Positions 48,626 to 60,376 of a stretch of 64,000 bases of DNA are shown piece by piece. The notes under the pieces were generated by a model. That model had not been told where the DNA came from and searched no databases. It saw nothing but the letters and a program-made list of their open reading frames with translations. Both the position numbers and the translations under genes were made by a program. Location of the stretch: NCBI RefSeq assembly GCF_021582875.1, contig NZ_CP091138.1, positions 1,302,001-1,366,000 on the forward strand. The letters run 5' to 3'. Source of the DNA: Microbacterium sp. KUDC0406 (GTDB lineage Bacteria; Actinomycetota; Actinomycetes; Actinomycetales; Microbacteriaceae). Numbering within the stretch: position 1 is the stretch's first letter; every line of letters begins with the position of its first letter.

Positions 48626-49900
48626 TCAGTCCGCGAGCGTCAGCTCGATCACCGGGATCAGCACGTCGGGGCGCTGAACCGGCAGGTGGACGGTCAGCGT
48701 GTCCGCTGCCTCGCCCGCGGGCGTCATGTGCGAGGCTCGCCGCGCCGGATCGCTGACAGAGGTCCTCAGCCACGAGCCGTCGTTCAGCAGGCGCGCGAAG
48801 GTCACTCTTCCTGCCAGCCCCGGGAGATGCACGAACCCCAACGGCCAGGAGAACAGGTGCAGGTAGAGACGGCCTCCACGACGGGTGTAGACGCCCTCGC
48901 GCGGCGGGACGAAGTCGGCGTGGCCTGCTCCGACGATCGCGTCGCGGTGCAGACGCATCCACTCACCGATCTCGCCGAGCGTCGCCTCGTCGCGCGGAGC
49001 GATCGCCCCGCGCCCGTCCGGGCCGACGTTGAGCAGCATGTTGCCGTCCATCGACACGGAGTCCGCGAGCATCTGCGTGAGCAGGGTCGCCGACTTCTGA
49101 TCGTGGTTGTCACGGTGATACCCCCACGAGCCGTTCAGCGTCTGGCACGCCTCCCACACCTGCGCCACGCCCTCGGAGTCGACCAGCGGCGACGTCGGCT
49201 GATACTGCTCGGGGGTGACGAAGTCCGCGGGAATGCCGAGACGGTCGTTGACGAGCATCTCGGGCTGCAGCTCGCGGCACATCGCCAGCAGCGTCTCGGA
49301 GTCCCAGTCCTCCGGCCCCTTCCCGGCCCAGCCGTCCCGGACCTCGGGATACGTGAAGTCGAAGAACAGGTAGTCGATGGCACCGTAGCGGGTGAGCAGC
49401 TCCCGCACCTGCGCGTGCAGGTGGGACCGGTAGCGCGCCATGTCGCGACCCTCGTTCAGTGCGGCGGCATCGGCATCGTCACGGCGCGGGTGGTTCCAGT
49501 CCACGGTGAAGTCGGGGTGGTGCCAGTCGATCAGCGAGTGGTAGAGCCCGACGCGCAGTCCCTCGGCGCGCACCGCGTCGACGAATTCGCGCACGATGTC
49601 GCGGCCGCATGAGGTGATCGACGAGAAGCCGGTCACGTCGGTGTCCCACAGGCAGTAGCCGTCGTGGTGCTTGGTGGTCAGCACCACGTAGCCCATTCCG
49701 GTCTCCTTGGCGCGCCGCGCCAGTGCTCGGGCATCGAAGAGGTCGGGGTCGAAGTGCTCGGTGTACGGCCGGTACTCCTCGTCGCTCAGCCGCTCGTAGC
49801 TCTGCACCCACTCATGCCGCGCCGCCACGCTGTACGCACCGAAGTGCACGAACATCCCGAACCGGGCCTCATCGAACCATCGCTGCCGCATGCCTCCCAT
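48626..49900 (-). CDS. Second glycoside hydrolase family 29 alpha-L-fucosidase
   Basis: A 424-residue GH29 protein only distantly similar to the one at 40314-41657. It starts with EARFGMFVHFGAYSVAAR and has VVLTTKHHDGYCLWDT. The presumed nucleophile region is IDYLFFDFTYPE, not LWNDIEWP. MLLNVGPDGRG is conserved. No signal peptide, so it is cytoplasmic. It is convergent with the ROK repressor, two bases from its stop, and on the same strand as the transporter operon but separate from it. Two different fucosidases suggest more than one fucosyl linkage is processed. Start: ATG at 49900; another at 49891 is possible. Confidence 0.9.
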   Translation of the reverse strand: MGGMRQRWFDEARFGMFVHFGAYSVAARHEWVQSYERLSDEEYRPYTEHFDPDLFDARALARRAKETGMGYVVLTTKHHDGYCLWDTDVTGFSSITSCGRDIVREFVDAVRAEGLRVGLYHSLIDWHHPDFTVDWNHPRRDDADAAALNEGRDMARYRSHLHAQVRELLTRYGAIDYLFFDFTYPEVRDGWAGKGPEDWDSETLLAMCRELQPEMLVNDRLGIPADFVTPEQYQPTSPLVDSEGVAQVWEACQTLNGSWGYHRDNHDQKSATLLTQMLADSVSMDGNMLLNVGPDGRGAIAPRDEATLGEIGEWMRLHRDAIVGAGHADFVPPREGVYTRRGGRLYLHLFSWPLGFVHLPGLAGRVTFARLLNDGSWLRTSVSDPARRASHMTPAGEAADTLTVHLPVQRPDVLIPVIELTLAD

Positions 49901-49932
49901 CCTGGCACAGACATCGGATGTCTGGAGACGAA

Positions 49933-49966
49933 GAAGCGGGTGCCACCCGAGGGTGGCACCCGCTTC
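49933..49966 (-). terminator. Strong hairpin terminator downstream of ilvC
   Basis: A perfect 16-bp stem (49933-49948 with 49951-49966) with a GA loop lies 22 bases beyond the ilvC stop, upstream of the second fucosidase gene. It should isolate the ilv operon from the fucosidase. Confidence 0.85.
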
Positions 49967-49988
49967 CGTCGATCAGCGGATCCGAGGA

Positions 49989-51077
<1,089 letters not shown>

Positions 51078-51094
51078 TCAGTCGTGCGAAGGGA

Positions 51095-51604
51095 TCAGCC
51101 GCGCAGCACGCGTTCGGTGATGCTCTTGCCGCCGCGGCCGATGGCGACGAGGCCGGACTGCGCCAGCTCCTTCACGCCGAACGGCTCGAGCGCGCGCAGC
51201 AGCGCCTCGACCTTGCCCTTGTCGCCGGTGACCTCGATCACCAGGGCGTCGGGGGCGTAGTCGACGACGGAGGCACGGAACAGGTTCACGACCTCGAGCA
51301 CGTTCGAGCGGGTGTTGTTGTCGGTGCGCACCTTGATCAGCATGTGGTGGCGCTGCACCGAGGCCGACTGCTCGAGCTCGACGATCTTGATCACGTTGAT
51401 CAGTTTGTTCAACTGCTTGGTGACCTGCTCCAGGGGCAGATCCTCGACGTCCACCACGACGGTGATGCGCGAGACGCCGGGCACCTCGGTCACCCCCACC
51501 GCGAGGGACTCGATGTTGAAGCCGCGGCGGGCGAACAGCCCCGCGACACGGGTCAGCAGACCCGGGCGGTCCTCGACGAGCAGGCTCAGCACGTGCTTCG
51601 ACAT
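51095..51604 (-). CDS. ilvN: Acetolactate synthase small (regulatory) subunit
   Basis: A 169-residue regulatory subunit with an N-terminal ACT domain (SLLVEDRPGLLTRVAGLFARRGFNIESLAVG) and a C-terminal ALS_ss domain (FRASVVDYAPDALVIEVTGD). It binds valine and activates the catalytic subunit. ATG at 51604 lies two bases after the ilvB stop and follows GAGGACTG; a longer frame from 51691 would overlap ilvB. Confidence 0.96.
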   Translation of the reverse strand: MSKHVLSLLVEDRPGLLTRVAGLFARRGFNIESLAVGVTEVPGVSRITVVVDVEDLPLEQVTKQLNKLINVIKIVELEQSASVQRHHMLIKVRTDNNTRSNVLEVVNLFRASVVDYAPDALVIEVTGDKGKVEALLRALEPFGVKELAQSGLVAIGRGGKSITERVLRG

Positions 51605-51606
51605 GG

Positions 51607-53410
51607 TCAGTCCTCCTCGTCGAACGCCGGCGCGTGGTCGCGCGCGTACTGGACGTAGCTGTTGCTGACGCCCTGCGGCACCATCGGCCACACCATCGCG
51701 TCGGCGCTCACCACGAAGTCGATCACCACGGGGCGGTCGTTCGTCTCGAGGGCCGTCCGGATCGCGGCATCCACGTCCTCCTCCTTCTCCACCCGCAGTG
51801 CGAGGCAGCCGTATGCCTCGGCGAGCTTGACGAAGTCAGGGATGCGGGCGGTGCCGTGCCCGGTGTTCAGGTCGGTGTTCGAGTGGCGGCCGTCGTAGAA
51901 CAGCGTCTGCCACTGCCGCACCATTCCGAGCGACGAGTTGTTGATGATCGCGACCTTGATCGGGATGTTGTTGATGACGCAGGTCGCGAGCTCCTGATTG
52001 GTCATCTGGAAGCATCCGTCGCCGTCGATCGACCACACCACACGGTCGGGCTCGGCGACCTTCGCGCCCATCGCCGCCGGGACCGAGTAGCCCATGGTGC
52101 CGGCGCCGCCGGAGTTCAGCCACGAGTTCGGCCGCTCGTACTTGATGAACTGCGCCGCCCACATCTGGTGCTGGCCCACGCCCGCGGCGTAGATCGCCTC
52201 TGGGCCGGTCAGTTCACCGATCCGCTGGATCACGTACTGCGGCGACATCAGGCCGTCCTCGGGCTGCGCGTAGCCGAGCGGGAACTCGGTACGCAGCCCG
52301 TCGAGGTACGACCACCACTCCTCGATGTCGGGCTTCGCGCCCGAGGTGATCCCGCGGTACGCGGTGTCGAGGTCGACCAGCACGTCGCGCAGGTCGCCGA
52401 CGATCGGCACGTCCGGCGGTGCGGATCTTCGAGATCTCGGCAGGGTCGATGTCGACGTGGACCACCTTCGCGTTCGGAGCGAACAGCGAGGCCTTGCCGG
52501 TCACCCGGTCGTCGAACCGAGCACCCAGCGAGACGATCAGGTCGGACTCCTGCAGCGCCAGCACCGCCGGGACGGTGCCGTGCATGCCGGGCATGCCGAG
52601 ATGCTGAGAGTGCGAATCAGGGAACGCGCCGCGCGCCATCAGCGTGGTCACGACCGGAGCCCCGGTCGACTCGGCCAGCGCGTGCAGCTCGCGCGACGCC
52701 TTGCCGCGGATCACGCCGCCGCCGACGTACAGCACCGGCTTCTTCGACTCGGCCAGCAGCGCGGCCGCGGCCTGGATCTGCTTGCCGTGCGCCTTGGTCA
52801 CCGGTCGGTAGCCCGGCAGGTCGACCTTGGGCGGCCACACGAACGGCGCGACCTGCTGCTGCGCGTCCTTGGTGATGTCGACCAGCACCGGGCCGGGTCG
52901 ACCGGTCGAGGCGATCTCGAACGCCGCGGCGATGGCGCCGGGGATCTCGGACGCGTCCTTCACCAGGAAGGAGTGCTTGGTCACGGGCATGGTGATGCCG
53001 ACGATGTCGGCCTCCTGGAACGCGTCGGTGCCCATCAGCGTGGAGAACACCTGACCGGTGATCGCGACGATCGGGATCGAGTCCATGTAGGCGTCCGCGA
53101 TCGCGGTGACGAGGTTGGTCGCGCCGGGACCGGAGGTCGCGATGGTCACGCCCACCTTGCCGGATGCCGTGGCGTAGCCCTCGGCCGCGTGGCCACCGCC
53201 CTGCTCGTGCCTGACGAGCACATGGCGCAGCCCCGAGGCATCCATCAGCGGGTCGTAGACGGGCATGATCGCACCGCCGGGAATGCCGAAGACGTCGGTG
53301 ACGCCGAGCTTCTCGAGGGAGCGGACGACCGCCTCGGCCCCGGAGATCTCCGGGGCTGCGGCAGGACGGGCGGGAGGCCGGGGCACGGCCGGGGCGGAAT
53401 CAGCAGTCAT
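51607..53410 (-). CDS. ilvB: Acetolactate synthase large subunit, frameshifted
   Basis: About 600 residues when repaired. It condenses pyruvate with pyruvate or 2-oxobutyrate using thiamine diphosphate and FAD. The catalytic Glu is in [18 protein letters not shown]-domain and PP-domain segments ([31 protein letters not shown]) are in the first frame. The ThDP motif [19 protein letters not shown] is in the second. The break is at about 52409-52417 (coding GCCGGACGTG). Dropping one G restores [11 protein letters not shown]. As acetolactate synthase is needed for branched-chain amino acid synthesis and ilvN is intact, I read this as a sequence error. ATG at 53410. Confidence 0.93.
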
Positions 53411-53450
53411 GTGTCATTCCTTGATGGTCGATCTGCACTCTGACGGGTTG

Positions 53451-53471
53451 GGTCCCTGAGCATGTCGAAGG
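53451..53471. repeat. Family A repeat, single copy between ilvD and ilvB
   Basis: GGTCCCTGAGCATGTCGAAG begins at 53451. It is the inverse orientation of the 18714 and 51049 copies and ends one base before the ilvD stop codon. Confidence 0.75.
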
Positions 53472-53472
53472 A

Positions 53473-55206
53473 TCAACCGGTCGTGGCTCCTTCTGCAGCG
53501 GAGCGCACGAGTCGGGAGTACTTGGCAAGAACGCCTCGGGTGTAGCGCGGAGGAAGCGGCTCCCAGCCGTCGCGGCGGGAGCTCAGCTCGGCCTCATCGA
53601 CGAGTAGGTCGAGAGTACGAGCCGCGATATCGACCCGAATAAGATCACCATCGCGCACGAAGGCGATGGGACCTGCGTCCACCGCTTCGGGTGCTATGTG
53701 GCCGATGCACAGGCCGGTTGTGCCGCCTGAGAATCGTCCGTCCGTCAAGAGTAGTACATCTTTTCCGAGCCCCGCGCCCTTGATGGCCGCGGTGATCGCG
53801 AGCATCTCGCGCATGCCGGGGCCGCCCTTGGGCCCCTCGTAACGGATGACGATCACCGTGCCCGGCTCGATCGAGCCCTCCGCGACGGCGTCCATCGCCG
53901 CCCGCTCCCGCTCGAAGACCCGTGCCTTGCCCTCGAACACGGCCGCGTCGAAGCCCGCGGTCTTCACGACGGCCCCCTCCGGGGCGAGGGTGCCGTGCAG
54001 GATGGTCAGTCCGCCGGTGGCGTGGATCGGGTTGTCGAAGGTGTGGATGACCTCGCCGTCGATCGGCAGCGGGTCGAGCTCGGCGAGGTTCTCGGCGAGG
54101 GTCTTGCCGGTGACGGTGAGCGCATCTCCGTGCAGCAGGCCCTCGTCGAGCATCGCCTTCATGATCACCGGGATGCCGCCGTGCCGGTCGACGTCGTTCA
54201 TGACGTATTTGCCGAACGGCTTCATGTCGGCGACGTGGGGCACCCTGTCGCCGATCCGGTTGAAGTCGTGCAGGCTGAGGTCGACCTCGGCCTCGCGGGC
54301 GATCGCGAGCAGGTGCAGCACGACGTTGGTCGAGCCGCCGAGGGCCATCGCCAGGGCGATCGCGTTCTCGAACGCCTCCTTGGTGAGGATGTCGCGGGTG
54401 GTGATCCCCTGGCGCAGCAGGTTCACCACCGCCTCGCCGGAGCGGTGCGCGAAGTAGTCACGCCGGCGATCGGCCGACGGCGGGGCCGCGGAGCCCGGCA
54501 GGCTCAGTCCGAGCGCCTCGGCGACGGACGCCATCGTGTTGGCGGTGTACATGCCGCCGCAGGCACCCTCGCCCGGTGCGATCGCGCACTCGATGCGCTT
54601 GAGGTCCTCCTCGCTCATCAGACCGGCACGGCAGGCCCCGACCGCCTCGAACGAGTCGATGATCGTGACGTCCTTCTCGGTGCCGTCGGAGAGTTTGACC
54701 CAGCCGGGCGCGATCGAGCCGGCGTACAGGAAGACGCTGGACAGATCGAGTCGGGCGCTGGCCATGAGCATGCCGGGGATCGACTTGTCGCAGCCGGCCA
54801 GCAGCACGGTGCCGTCGAGGCGCTCGGCCATGATGACCGTCTCGACGGAGTCGGCGATGACCTCGCGGGACACCAGCGAGAAGTGCATGCCCTCGTGGCC
54901 CATCGAGATGCCGTCCGAGACGGATATGGTGCCGAACTGCAGCGGATAGCCGCCGCCGGAGTGCACACCTTCCTTCGCCCCCTGCGCGAGGCGATCGAGG
55001 CTGAGGTTGCAGGGGGTGATCTCGTTCCAGCTGGACGCGATGCCGATCTGCGGCTTGTCCCAGTCCTCGTCGCCCATGCCGACCGCGCGGAGCATGCCGC
55101 GGGACGTGGTGGCCTCGATGCCGTCGGTGACGACGCGGCTGCGGGGCTTGATGTCGATCTCGGGAGAGGCGCCGGGCGCGCCGGAGGATGCTTCGTGGGA
55201 GGACAT
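53473..55206 (-). CDS. ilvD: Dihydroxy-acid dehydratase
   Basis: An intact 577-residue iron-sulfur enzyme that dehydrates 2,3-dihydroxy acids to 2-oxo acids in branched-chain amino acid synthesis. The cluster Cys residues are in AGCDKSIPG and [33 protein letters not shown] near the C-terminus is a family signature. ATG at 55206 lies ten bases after the otsB stop, so the ots and ilv genes may be transcribed together. Confidence 0.97.
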   Translation of the reverse strand: MSSHEASSGAPGASPEIDIKPRSRVVTDGIEATTSRGMLRAVGMGDEDWDKPQIGIASSWNEITPCNLSLDRLAQGAKEGVHSGGGYPLQFGTISVSDGISMGHEGMHFSLVSREVIADSVETVIMAERLDGTVLLAGCDKSIPGMLMASARLDLSSVFLYAGSIAPGWVKLSDGTEKDVTIIDSFEAVGACRAGLMSEEDLKRIECAIAPGEGACGGMYTANTMASVAEALGLSLPGSAAPPSADRRRDYFAHRSGEAVVNLLRQGITTRDILTKEAFENAIALAMALGGSTNVVLHLLAIAREAEVDLSLHDFNRIGDRVPHVADMKPFGKYVMNDVDRHGGIPVIMKAMLDEGLLHGDALTVTGKTLAENLAELDPLPIDGEVIHTFDNPIHATGGLTILHGTLAPEGAVVKTAGFDAAVFEGKARVFERERAAMDAVAEGSIEPGTVIVIRYEGPKGGPGMREMLAITAAIKGAGLGKDVLLLTDGRFSGGTTGLCIGHIAPEAVDAGPIAFVRDGDLIRVDIAARTLDLLVDEAELSSRRDGWEPLPPRYTRGVLAKYSRLVRSAAEGATTG

Positions 55207-55215
55207 GACGGAAGT

Positions 55216-56012
55216 CTATTCCCGACCGGCGCCCCGCTCGTCCGCGATGACGTCGAGGAGCGCGGCGATCTGTTGTGGGTTCTCCACACGCAGCTCCGCT
55301 GCGCTCTCCCCGATCCGACCCGCACACCGAGGTCGCCGTCGCGCAGGGAGCGAAGCGCGTCCTCGTCGGTGATGTCGTCGCCGGCGAAGACGACCGCGGT
55401 GGCGTCGAAGCGCTCGCGCAGGGCCGCGATGGCGGCATCCTTGCCTTCCTGCCGGGACGAGAACTCGAGGATGCGGCTGCCCGTCCGACGCCGCCAGTGC
55501 GAGGCGCGGCGCGCCATCAACTCGTCGACGACGGCGAAGGCCTGTGCCTCCACCTCGGGTTCCGCGGCGCGACCATGGATGCCGAGACCGTAGGTCTTGC
55601 GCTCCAGCTCGACGCCGGGATAGGGCGTGAGAAGCTGCTCGACGTCGTCCCAGAGCTGTTCCCGCAGTGCGCGCTCCTCGGGCGGGTCGGCCGGCTCGGT
55701 CTCCCCCGTCCCGGGCATCCACTCCTGCGCGCCGTGCGATCCGGCGAGGGCGACCGGCGAGTCGTCGTCATGCTCGGCGATGATCCGGAGATGGTCGAGG
55801 CTGCGACCGGAGACCAGGGCCACCAACGTGTCCGGCAGGGCGGCGAGGCGCTGCACCGCGGCGGCCGCCTCGGGCACGGCGCGGGCGCTCATCGCGTCGA
55901 CGACGAGCTCGGAGAGCGTCCCGTCGAAATCGAGAGCGACGAGCAGTCGCGGCGTGCGGGCGATCGCGCCGAGCGCGGCATCCGCCGATCCGGGAATCCA
56001 GGTTCGGGTCAT
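55216..56012 (-). CDS. otsB: Trehalose-6-phosphate phosphatase, frameshifted near the C-terminus
   Basis: About 265 residues when repaired. A HAD-family phosphatase that makes trehalose from trehalose 6-phosphate. Motif I is LDFDGTLS and the metal motif is GDDITDEDALRSL. The C-terminal segment GESAAELRVENPQQIAALL is in another frame after a break at about 55308-55319. Adding one G gives VGIGESAAEL. ATG at 56012, 47 bases after otsA on the same strand. Trehalose serves as osmoprotectant and cell-wall lipid precursor in many actinobacteria. Confidence 0.9.
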
Positions 56013-56059
56013 CCCCTCACCCTCTCATCCCCGGCCGCGTATCGCACCACGGATGCCGG

Positions 56060-57474
56060 CTACGCGCGGCGCCGGGCGCGCGCCTCGTCGAGTGCGTCGA
56101 GGAACGAGGTGGACCAGGCATCCACGTCGTGCTCCAGGACGCGCTTGCGCAGCGAGCGCATCCGCCGGCCCTGTTCGGCGGGCGGCATCTCGATCGCCGT
56201 CATGATGGCCTCCTTGAGGCCCTCGATGTCGTGCGGGTTCACGCGCACGGCCTGCCGCAGCTCGTCGGCGGCGCCGGTGAACTCGCTGAGCACCAGCGCT
56301 CCCCTGTTGTCGAACCGGGTGGCGACGTACTCCTTGGCGACGAGGTTCATTCCGTCACGCAGCGCGGTGACGAGCATGACGTCGGCCGCGAGGTAGAGCG
56401 CGACCATCTCCTCGCGCGGATATCCCTGGTGCAGGTAGCGGATCGCCGTATGCCCCGTCGTGTCGTAGTCTCCGTTGATGCGCGCGACGGCGAGCTCGAT
56501 CTCGTCGCGCAGCTGCATGTAGGCGTTGACGCGCTCCCTGCTGGGACTGGCGACCTGCACGAAGGTGACGTCCTCCACCGAGAGACGACCCTGATCGAGC
56601 AGCTCACCGTACGCCTTGACCCGGTGCCGGATGCCCTTGGTGTAATCCAGCCGGTCCACACCCAGCAGAATGCGCTTCGGATGCCCGAGCTCCGCGCGGA
56701 TCTCTGCGGCTCTGGCCCGGATGTCGGGGCGCTGGGCGAGTTCGCGGTAGGGCGTGGTGTCGATGGAGATCGGGAACGCCTTCACCAGGGGCGTGTGACC
56801 GTCGGCCTTGTTGACCGTGGATGCCTTGACCTCGTGCCGCAGCCGACGACGCACGGCGGTGAGGAAGTTGGTGGCGTCCTGCGCGCGCTGGAAGCCGATC
56901 ACATCGGCACCGAGCAGGCCGTGCAGCACCTGGTCGCGCCAGGGAAGCTGGGCGTACAGCCCGTGAGTCGGGAACGGGATGTGATGGAAGTATCCGATGG
57001 TGACGTCCGGCCGCAGCTCCCTGATCATCGCCGGCGCGAGCTGCAGCTGGTAGTCGTGCACCCAGATCGTCCCCCCTCGGCGCATGCGGCGGCTGCTGCC
57101 TCCGCGAACCGGCGGTTCACCCGCACGTAGGCGTCCCACCACTCACGGTGGTACTGCGGCGGCGCGATGACATCGTGGTAGAGCGGCCAGATCGTGTCGT
57201 TGGAGAACCCTTCGTAGTAGTCGGCGATCTCCTCACCGCTCAGCCTGACCGGGATCAGCCGGATGCCGTCCGCGATGAACGGCCGGATCTCCAGGTCGGG
57301 CTGGCCGGCCCAGCCCACCCAGGCACCGTCGACGCTGCGCATCATCGGCTCCAGGGCGGCGACCAGTCCGCCCGGCGACGTGCGCCAGCTCTCCTCGCCG
57401 TCGGGGGTGACGACCCTGTCCACGGGCAGCCGATTGGCCACCACCACGAACTCCGCCCGTTCGCTGCGCGACAC
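56060..57474 (-). CDS. otsA: Alpha,alpha-trehalose-phosphate synthase (UDP-forming), frameshifted
   Basis: About 471 residues when repaired. A GT20 enzyme that joins glucose from a nucleotide sugar to glucose 6-phosphate. The first frame has [22 protein letters not shown] and GWAG. The second frame has [36 protein letters not shown] and [11 protein letters not shown]. The break falls in a G run (six G; 57071-57076 as C on the + strand). A seventh G gives [13 protein letters not shown] at 57474 follows GGGAGGAT. Paired with otsB. Very likely a sequence error. Confidence 0.93.
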
Positions 57475-57527
57475 GGATCCTCCCGTCCTGTCGCCGACGC
57501 CGGCGACCTCCCTTACAGGTCTACAGG

Positions 57528-58757
57528 TTATCGAGCGAGCCGGCGCGGCGAGTTCAGGATGTGGTTGGCGACACCGGCGCCCACCACGATCGCCGCCGCG
57601 ACGATCGGCAGGAGCAGAGCCGCGGCCGTTCCGGCCTTCTCGGCCAGGCCGCCGGTGACCGCGGCGCCGAGGGACTGCCCCACGATGATCGATGATCCGA
57701 GCATCGTCATCACCGTCGCCGAGCGGCCGGCCGGCGTGTGTGCCGCGCCGAAGCTGTACTGCGTGACCAGGGTCGGACCGATGCCGATGCCCATGAGACC
57801 GAGCGCCAGGCTCATGCTCGGCACGTCGTCCACGAAGAACAGCAGCAGCGTGCCGGAGAACAGGATGCCGGAGAAGACCAGCCAGCGGCCTCGCAGGCTG
57901 AAGCCCTGCGGCAGGAAGGCGACGCCGAGAGCGAGGACGGCGGAGCCGACGCCCATCACACCGTAGAGCAGGCCGGCCTGCTCGGGGTGGCCGCGGTCCT
58001 CCATGAAGCTCGTCAGCGCCGTGAGCATCGTCCCGAAGAAGAGGCCGACGCCGAACATGCCCAGCACGACCACGAGCAGCCGCGCCCGGAACAGCTCGCG
58101 CGCGGGCGCGATCGAGACACCGTCGGCCCTGCGCGCGGCAGCGATGTGCGAGCCGCTCGGATGCAGTGCGAAGGCGCCGACGAACAGGATCGTCAGTGCG
58201 GCGCCGATCACCAGCGGAGCCCACGGCGCGATCATCGAGGCGAGCAGCCCCACCAGGAACGGCCCGAACACGAACACGGTCTCATCGGCGGCGGACTCGT
58301 AGGCCATCGTCGACCCGATCACCCTGGGCTGCCTCGAGCGGGGCATGTTCTCGGTGATCATCGTCACGAGGCGGGAGCGCGACATCGGTGCGACCTGCGG
58401 GGCGGTGGCACCGATTGCGAACGCCGCGATCAGCATGACCGCGTCGGGCGCCTCGCTGTACGCCGCAAGGGTGAAGAGCACGAGCGCCGCGGCGTTCGCC
58501 ACGGCGATGATCAGCAGCACCGGGCGCTGTCCGAACCGGTCGGCCGCCGCCCCCAGCAGCGGGCCGATGCAGGCGGTGCCGAGTCCGACGGCGGCGGAGG
58601 TCAGGCCGCCCAGTGAGATGGAGCCGCGCACCGCGACGGCGAGGGTCAGCACACCGACGACCATCATGGCGAACGGCAGTCGCGCGATGAACGCGATGAG
58701 GAAGTACGGGATGCCTGCCAGGCGGATCAGGCTCGGTGACGACGTGGTCTGTGTCAT
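57528..58757 (-). CDS. MFS transporter of unknown substrate
   Basis: A 409-residue transporter with twelve predicted helices. The loop motif [21 protein letters not shown] is the MFS signature, and the second half has [22 protein letters not shown] short polar linker with [15 protein letters not shown] joins the halves. ATG at 58757 is preferred over an upstream in-frame start at 58853, which would add a basic leader over the hairpin. It has no obvious partner gene. Possibly a sugar or drug efflux protein. Confidence 0.85.
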   Translation of the reverse strand: MTQTTSSPSLIRLAGIPYFLIAFIARLPFAMMVVGVLTLAVAVRGSISLGGLTSAAVGLGTACIGPLLGAAADRFGQRPVLLIIAVANAAALVLFTLAAYSEAPDAVMLIAAFAIGATAPQVAPMSRSRLVTMITENMPRSRQPRVIGSTMAYESAADETVFVFGPFLVGLLASMIAPWAPLVIGAALTILFVGAFALHPSGSHIAAARRADGVSIAPARELFRARLLVVVLGMFGVGLFFGTMLTALTSFMEDRGHPEQAGLLYGVMGVGSAVLALGVAFLPQGFSLRGRWLVFSGILFSGTLLLFFVDDVPSMSLALGLMGIGIGPTLVTQYSFGAAHTPAGRSATVMTMLGSSIIVGQSLGAAVTGGLAEKAGTAAALLLPIVAAAIVVGAGVANHILNSPRRLAR

Positions 58758-58834
58758 GGCTCTCGCGCGCCGGATCGGCGCGGGGTCGGGTGCCGCCGCT
58801 ATCCGTCGGGGTGCCGACGGCCGGAAGATACACA

Positions 58835-58861
58835 GCGGGCGGATGCGTGGCATCCGCCCGC
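58835..58861. promoter_or_regulatory. Perfect 12-bp inverted repeat in a divergent promoter region
   Basis: GCGGGCGGATGC (58835-58846) pairs with GCATCCGCCCGC (58850-58861) across a 3-base loop. It lies in the 148-bp gap between the divergent MFS and small membrane protein genes. Role unknown: operator, terminator of readthrough, or simple palindrome. Confidence 0.45.
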
Positions 58862-58893
58862 CATTCTACCGGGCGCATACGATCCGAACCCGC

Positions 58894-58899
58894 TAGCGT
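58894..58899 (+). promoter_or_regulatory. Probable -10 box of a leaderless mRNA
   Basis: TAGCGT ends six bases before the ATG at 58906, with no room for a ribosome binding site. Confidence 0.45.
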
Positions 58900-58905
58900 G
58901 GATCC

Positions 58906-59190
58906 ATGCGCTACCTGTTCAGCACCGGCCTGTTCGCCGCGATCACCGCAGGAATCTCGCTGCTGCGCGGCACCCGCGATGCGCCGATCACCTGGCGCGC
59001 GCTGCTCGCCTGGACGAGCTGGGCCATCACCCTCGCCTTCGCGATCGGCGCCTTCGTCGACATGCGCCGTGATGAGCGCGGAGTCGCCGTCGCGATCGAC
59101 TCCCCGATCGCCCCTGTCCAGGCGAAGCGGGCCAAGAAGCAGGCGAAGCAGGTCGAGAAGGCCGAGAAGAAGACCTCCAAGGGTCGTTGA
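58906..59190 (+). CDS. Small membrane protein with Lys-rich tail, unknown function
   Basis: A 94-residue protein with two predicted helices (about 2-20 and 30-50) and a strongly basic C-terminal tail (AKRAKKQAKQVEKAEKKT, about 72-90) that may form a coiled coil or bind nucleic acid or phospholipid heads. No family recognised. It appears to have a leaderless transcript. Convergent with the thiolase gene, seven bases apart. Confidence 0.7.
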   Translation: MRYLFSTGLFAAITAGISLLRGTRDAPITWRALLAWTSWAITLAFAIGAFVDMRRDERGVAVAIDSPIAPVQAKRAKKQAKQVEKAEKKTSKGR

Positions 59191-59197
59191 GCGGGAC

Positions 59198-60376
59198 TCA
59201 GCGCGTGAGGATGAGCGCCTCGCCCTGACCGCCACCGCCGCACAGGCCGACCGCCGCCGTGCCGGAGCCGCGCCGGGCCAGTTCGTGGGCCATGTGCGCC
59301 ACGAGCCGGTTGCCGCTGGCGCCGATCGGATGCCCGATCGCGATGCCGCCGCCGTGGATGTTGACGACCTCCTCGCCGAGGCCCAGTTCCTGCTGCGATC
59401 GGGCGACGACGGCGCCGAAGGCCTCGTTGATCTCGACGAGGTCGAGGTCGGCGGGTGTGATGCCCTGCTTCGCACATGCGCGCTCGATCGCCCGCGCGGG
59501 CTGTGCCTGCAGCGAGTTGTCCGGGCCGGCGGTCTGTCCGCTGGTGCCGACGACGGCGAGCACCGGCCATCCCTTGGCCTCGGCGTTCTCCCGGGTGGTG
59601 AGGATCACCGAGGATGCACCGTCGGAGATCTGAGAAGAGTTGCCGGCGGTGATCGTGCCTCCCTCGGCGAAGGCCGGACGCAGCTTCGCGAGAGTCTCCA
59701 TCGAGGTCTCGGGGCGCACGCCCTCGTCGCGCGTGAGCACGATCGCATCGCCCTTGCGCTGCGGCACCTCGACGGCGACGATCTCGTCGTCGAAGACACC
59801 GGCCCCGGCCGCCGCGGCGGCACGCTGGTGGGAGAGCTCTGCGACCCGGTCCTGGGTCTCGCGGGTCTGCTCGTACCGCGGGTTGTGCCGCTCGGTGGAC
59901 GCCCCCATGCTCTCCCTGTCGTAGACGTCCGTGAGGCCGTCGTGCGCCATGTGGTCGAGCACCTCGACGCTGCCGTACGTCCAGCCGTCGCGTGAGCCCA
60001 TCAGCAGGTGCGGTGCGCGGGTCATCGACTCCATGCCCGCGGTGACGACGGTGGTGGCATCCCCGACGCGGATCATCCGCGCGGCGTCGATGATCGCGGT
60101 CAGGCCGGACAGGCAGACCTTGTTCACCGAGCTGGCCGGGACGTCCCATCCGATACCGGCGCCGATGGCGGCCTGGCGGGCCGGGTTCTGCCCCGAACCG
60201 GCGGGCAGCACCTGACCGACGATCACGGCGTCGACCTCGGAAGGATCGATGCCGCCCTGTGCCAGAGCGCCCTTGATGGCGAGCGAGCCCAGCTGCGGTG
60301 CGGTGAAGTCCGCCAGCTGCCCCTTGAGCCGCCCCTGCGGGGTGCGGGCCGCGGCGACGATGACGATGTCGCTCAT
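59198..60376 (-). CDS. Acetyl-CoA acetyltransferase (thiolase)
   Basis: A 392-residue thiolase of the acetoacetyl-CoA type. The acyl-accepting Cys88 is in VNKVCLSGL. The other catalytic residues are His in [14 protein letters not shown] and Cys in [12 protein letters not shown] near the end. It cleaves acetoacetyl-CoA to two acetyl-CoA in catabolism, or runs in reverse. It follows the CoA transferase genes in the same unit, sharing four bases with the transferase B gene, which fits 3-hydroxybutyrate/acetoacetate degradation. A beta-ketoadipyl-CoA thiolase role is possible but no pca genes are visible. Confidence 0.93.
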   Translation of the reverse strand: MSDIVIVAAARTPQGRLKGQLADFTAPQLGSLAIKGALAQGGIDPSEVDAVIVGQVLPAGSGQNPARQAAIGAGIGWDVPASSVNKVCLSGLTAIIDAARMIRVGDATTVVTAGMESMTRAPHLLMGSRDGWTYGSVEVLDHMAHDGLTDVYDRESMGASTERHNPRYEQTRETQDRVAELSHQRAAAAAGAGVFDDEIVAVEVPQRKGDAIVLTRDEGVRPETSMETLAKLRPAFAEGGTITAGNSSQISDGASSVILTTRENAEAKGWPVLAVVGTSGQTAGPDNSLQAQPARAIERACAKQGITPADLDLVEINEAFGAVVARSQQELGLGEEVVNIHGGGIAIGHPIGASGNRLVAHMAHELARRGSGTAAVGLCGGGGQGEALILTR

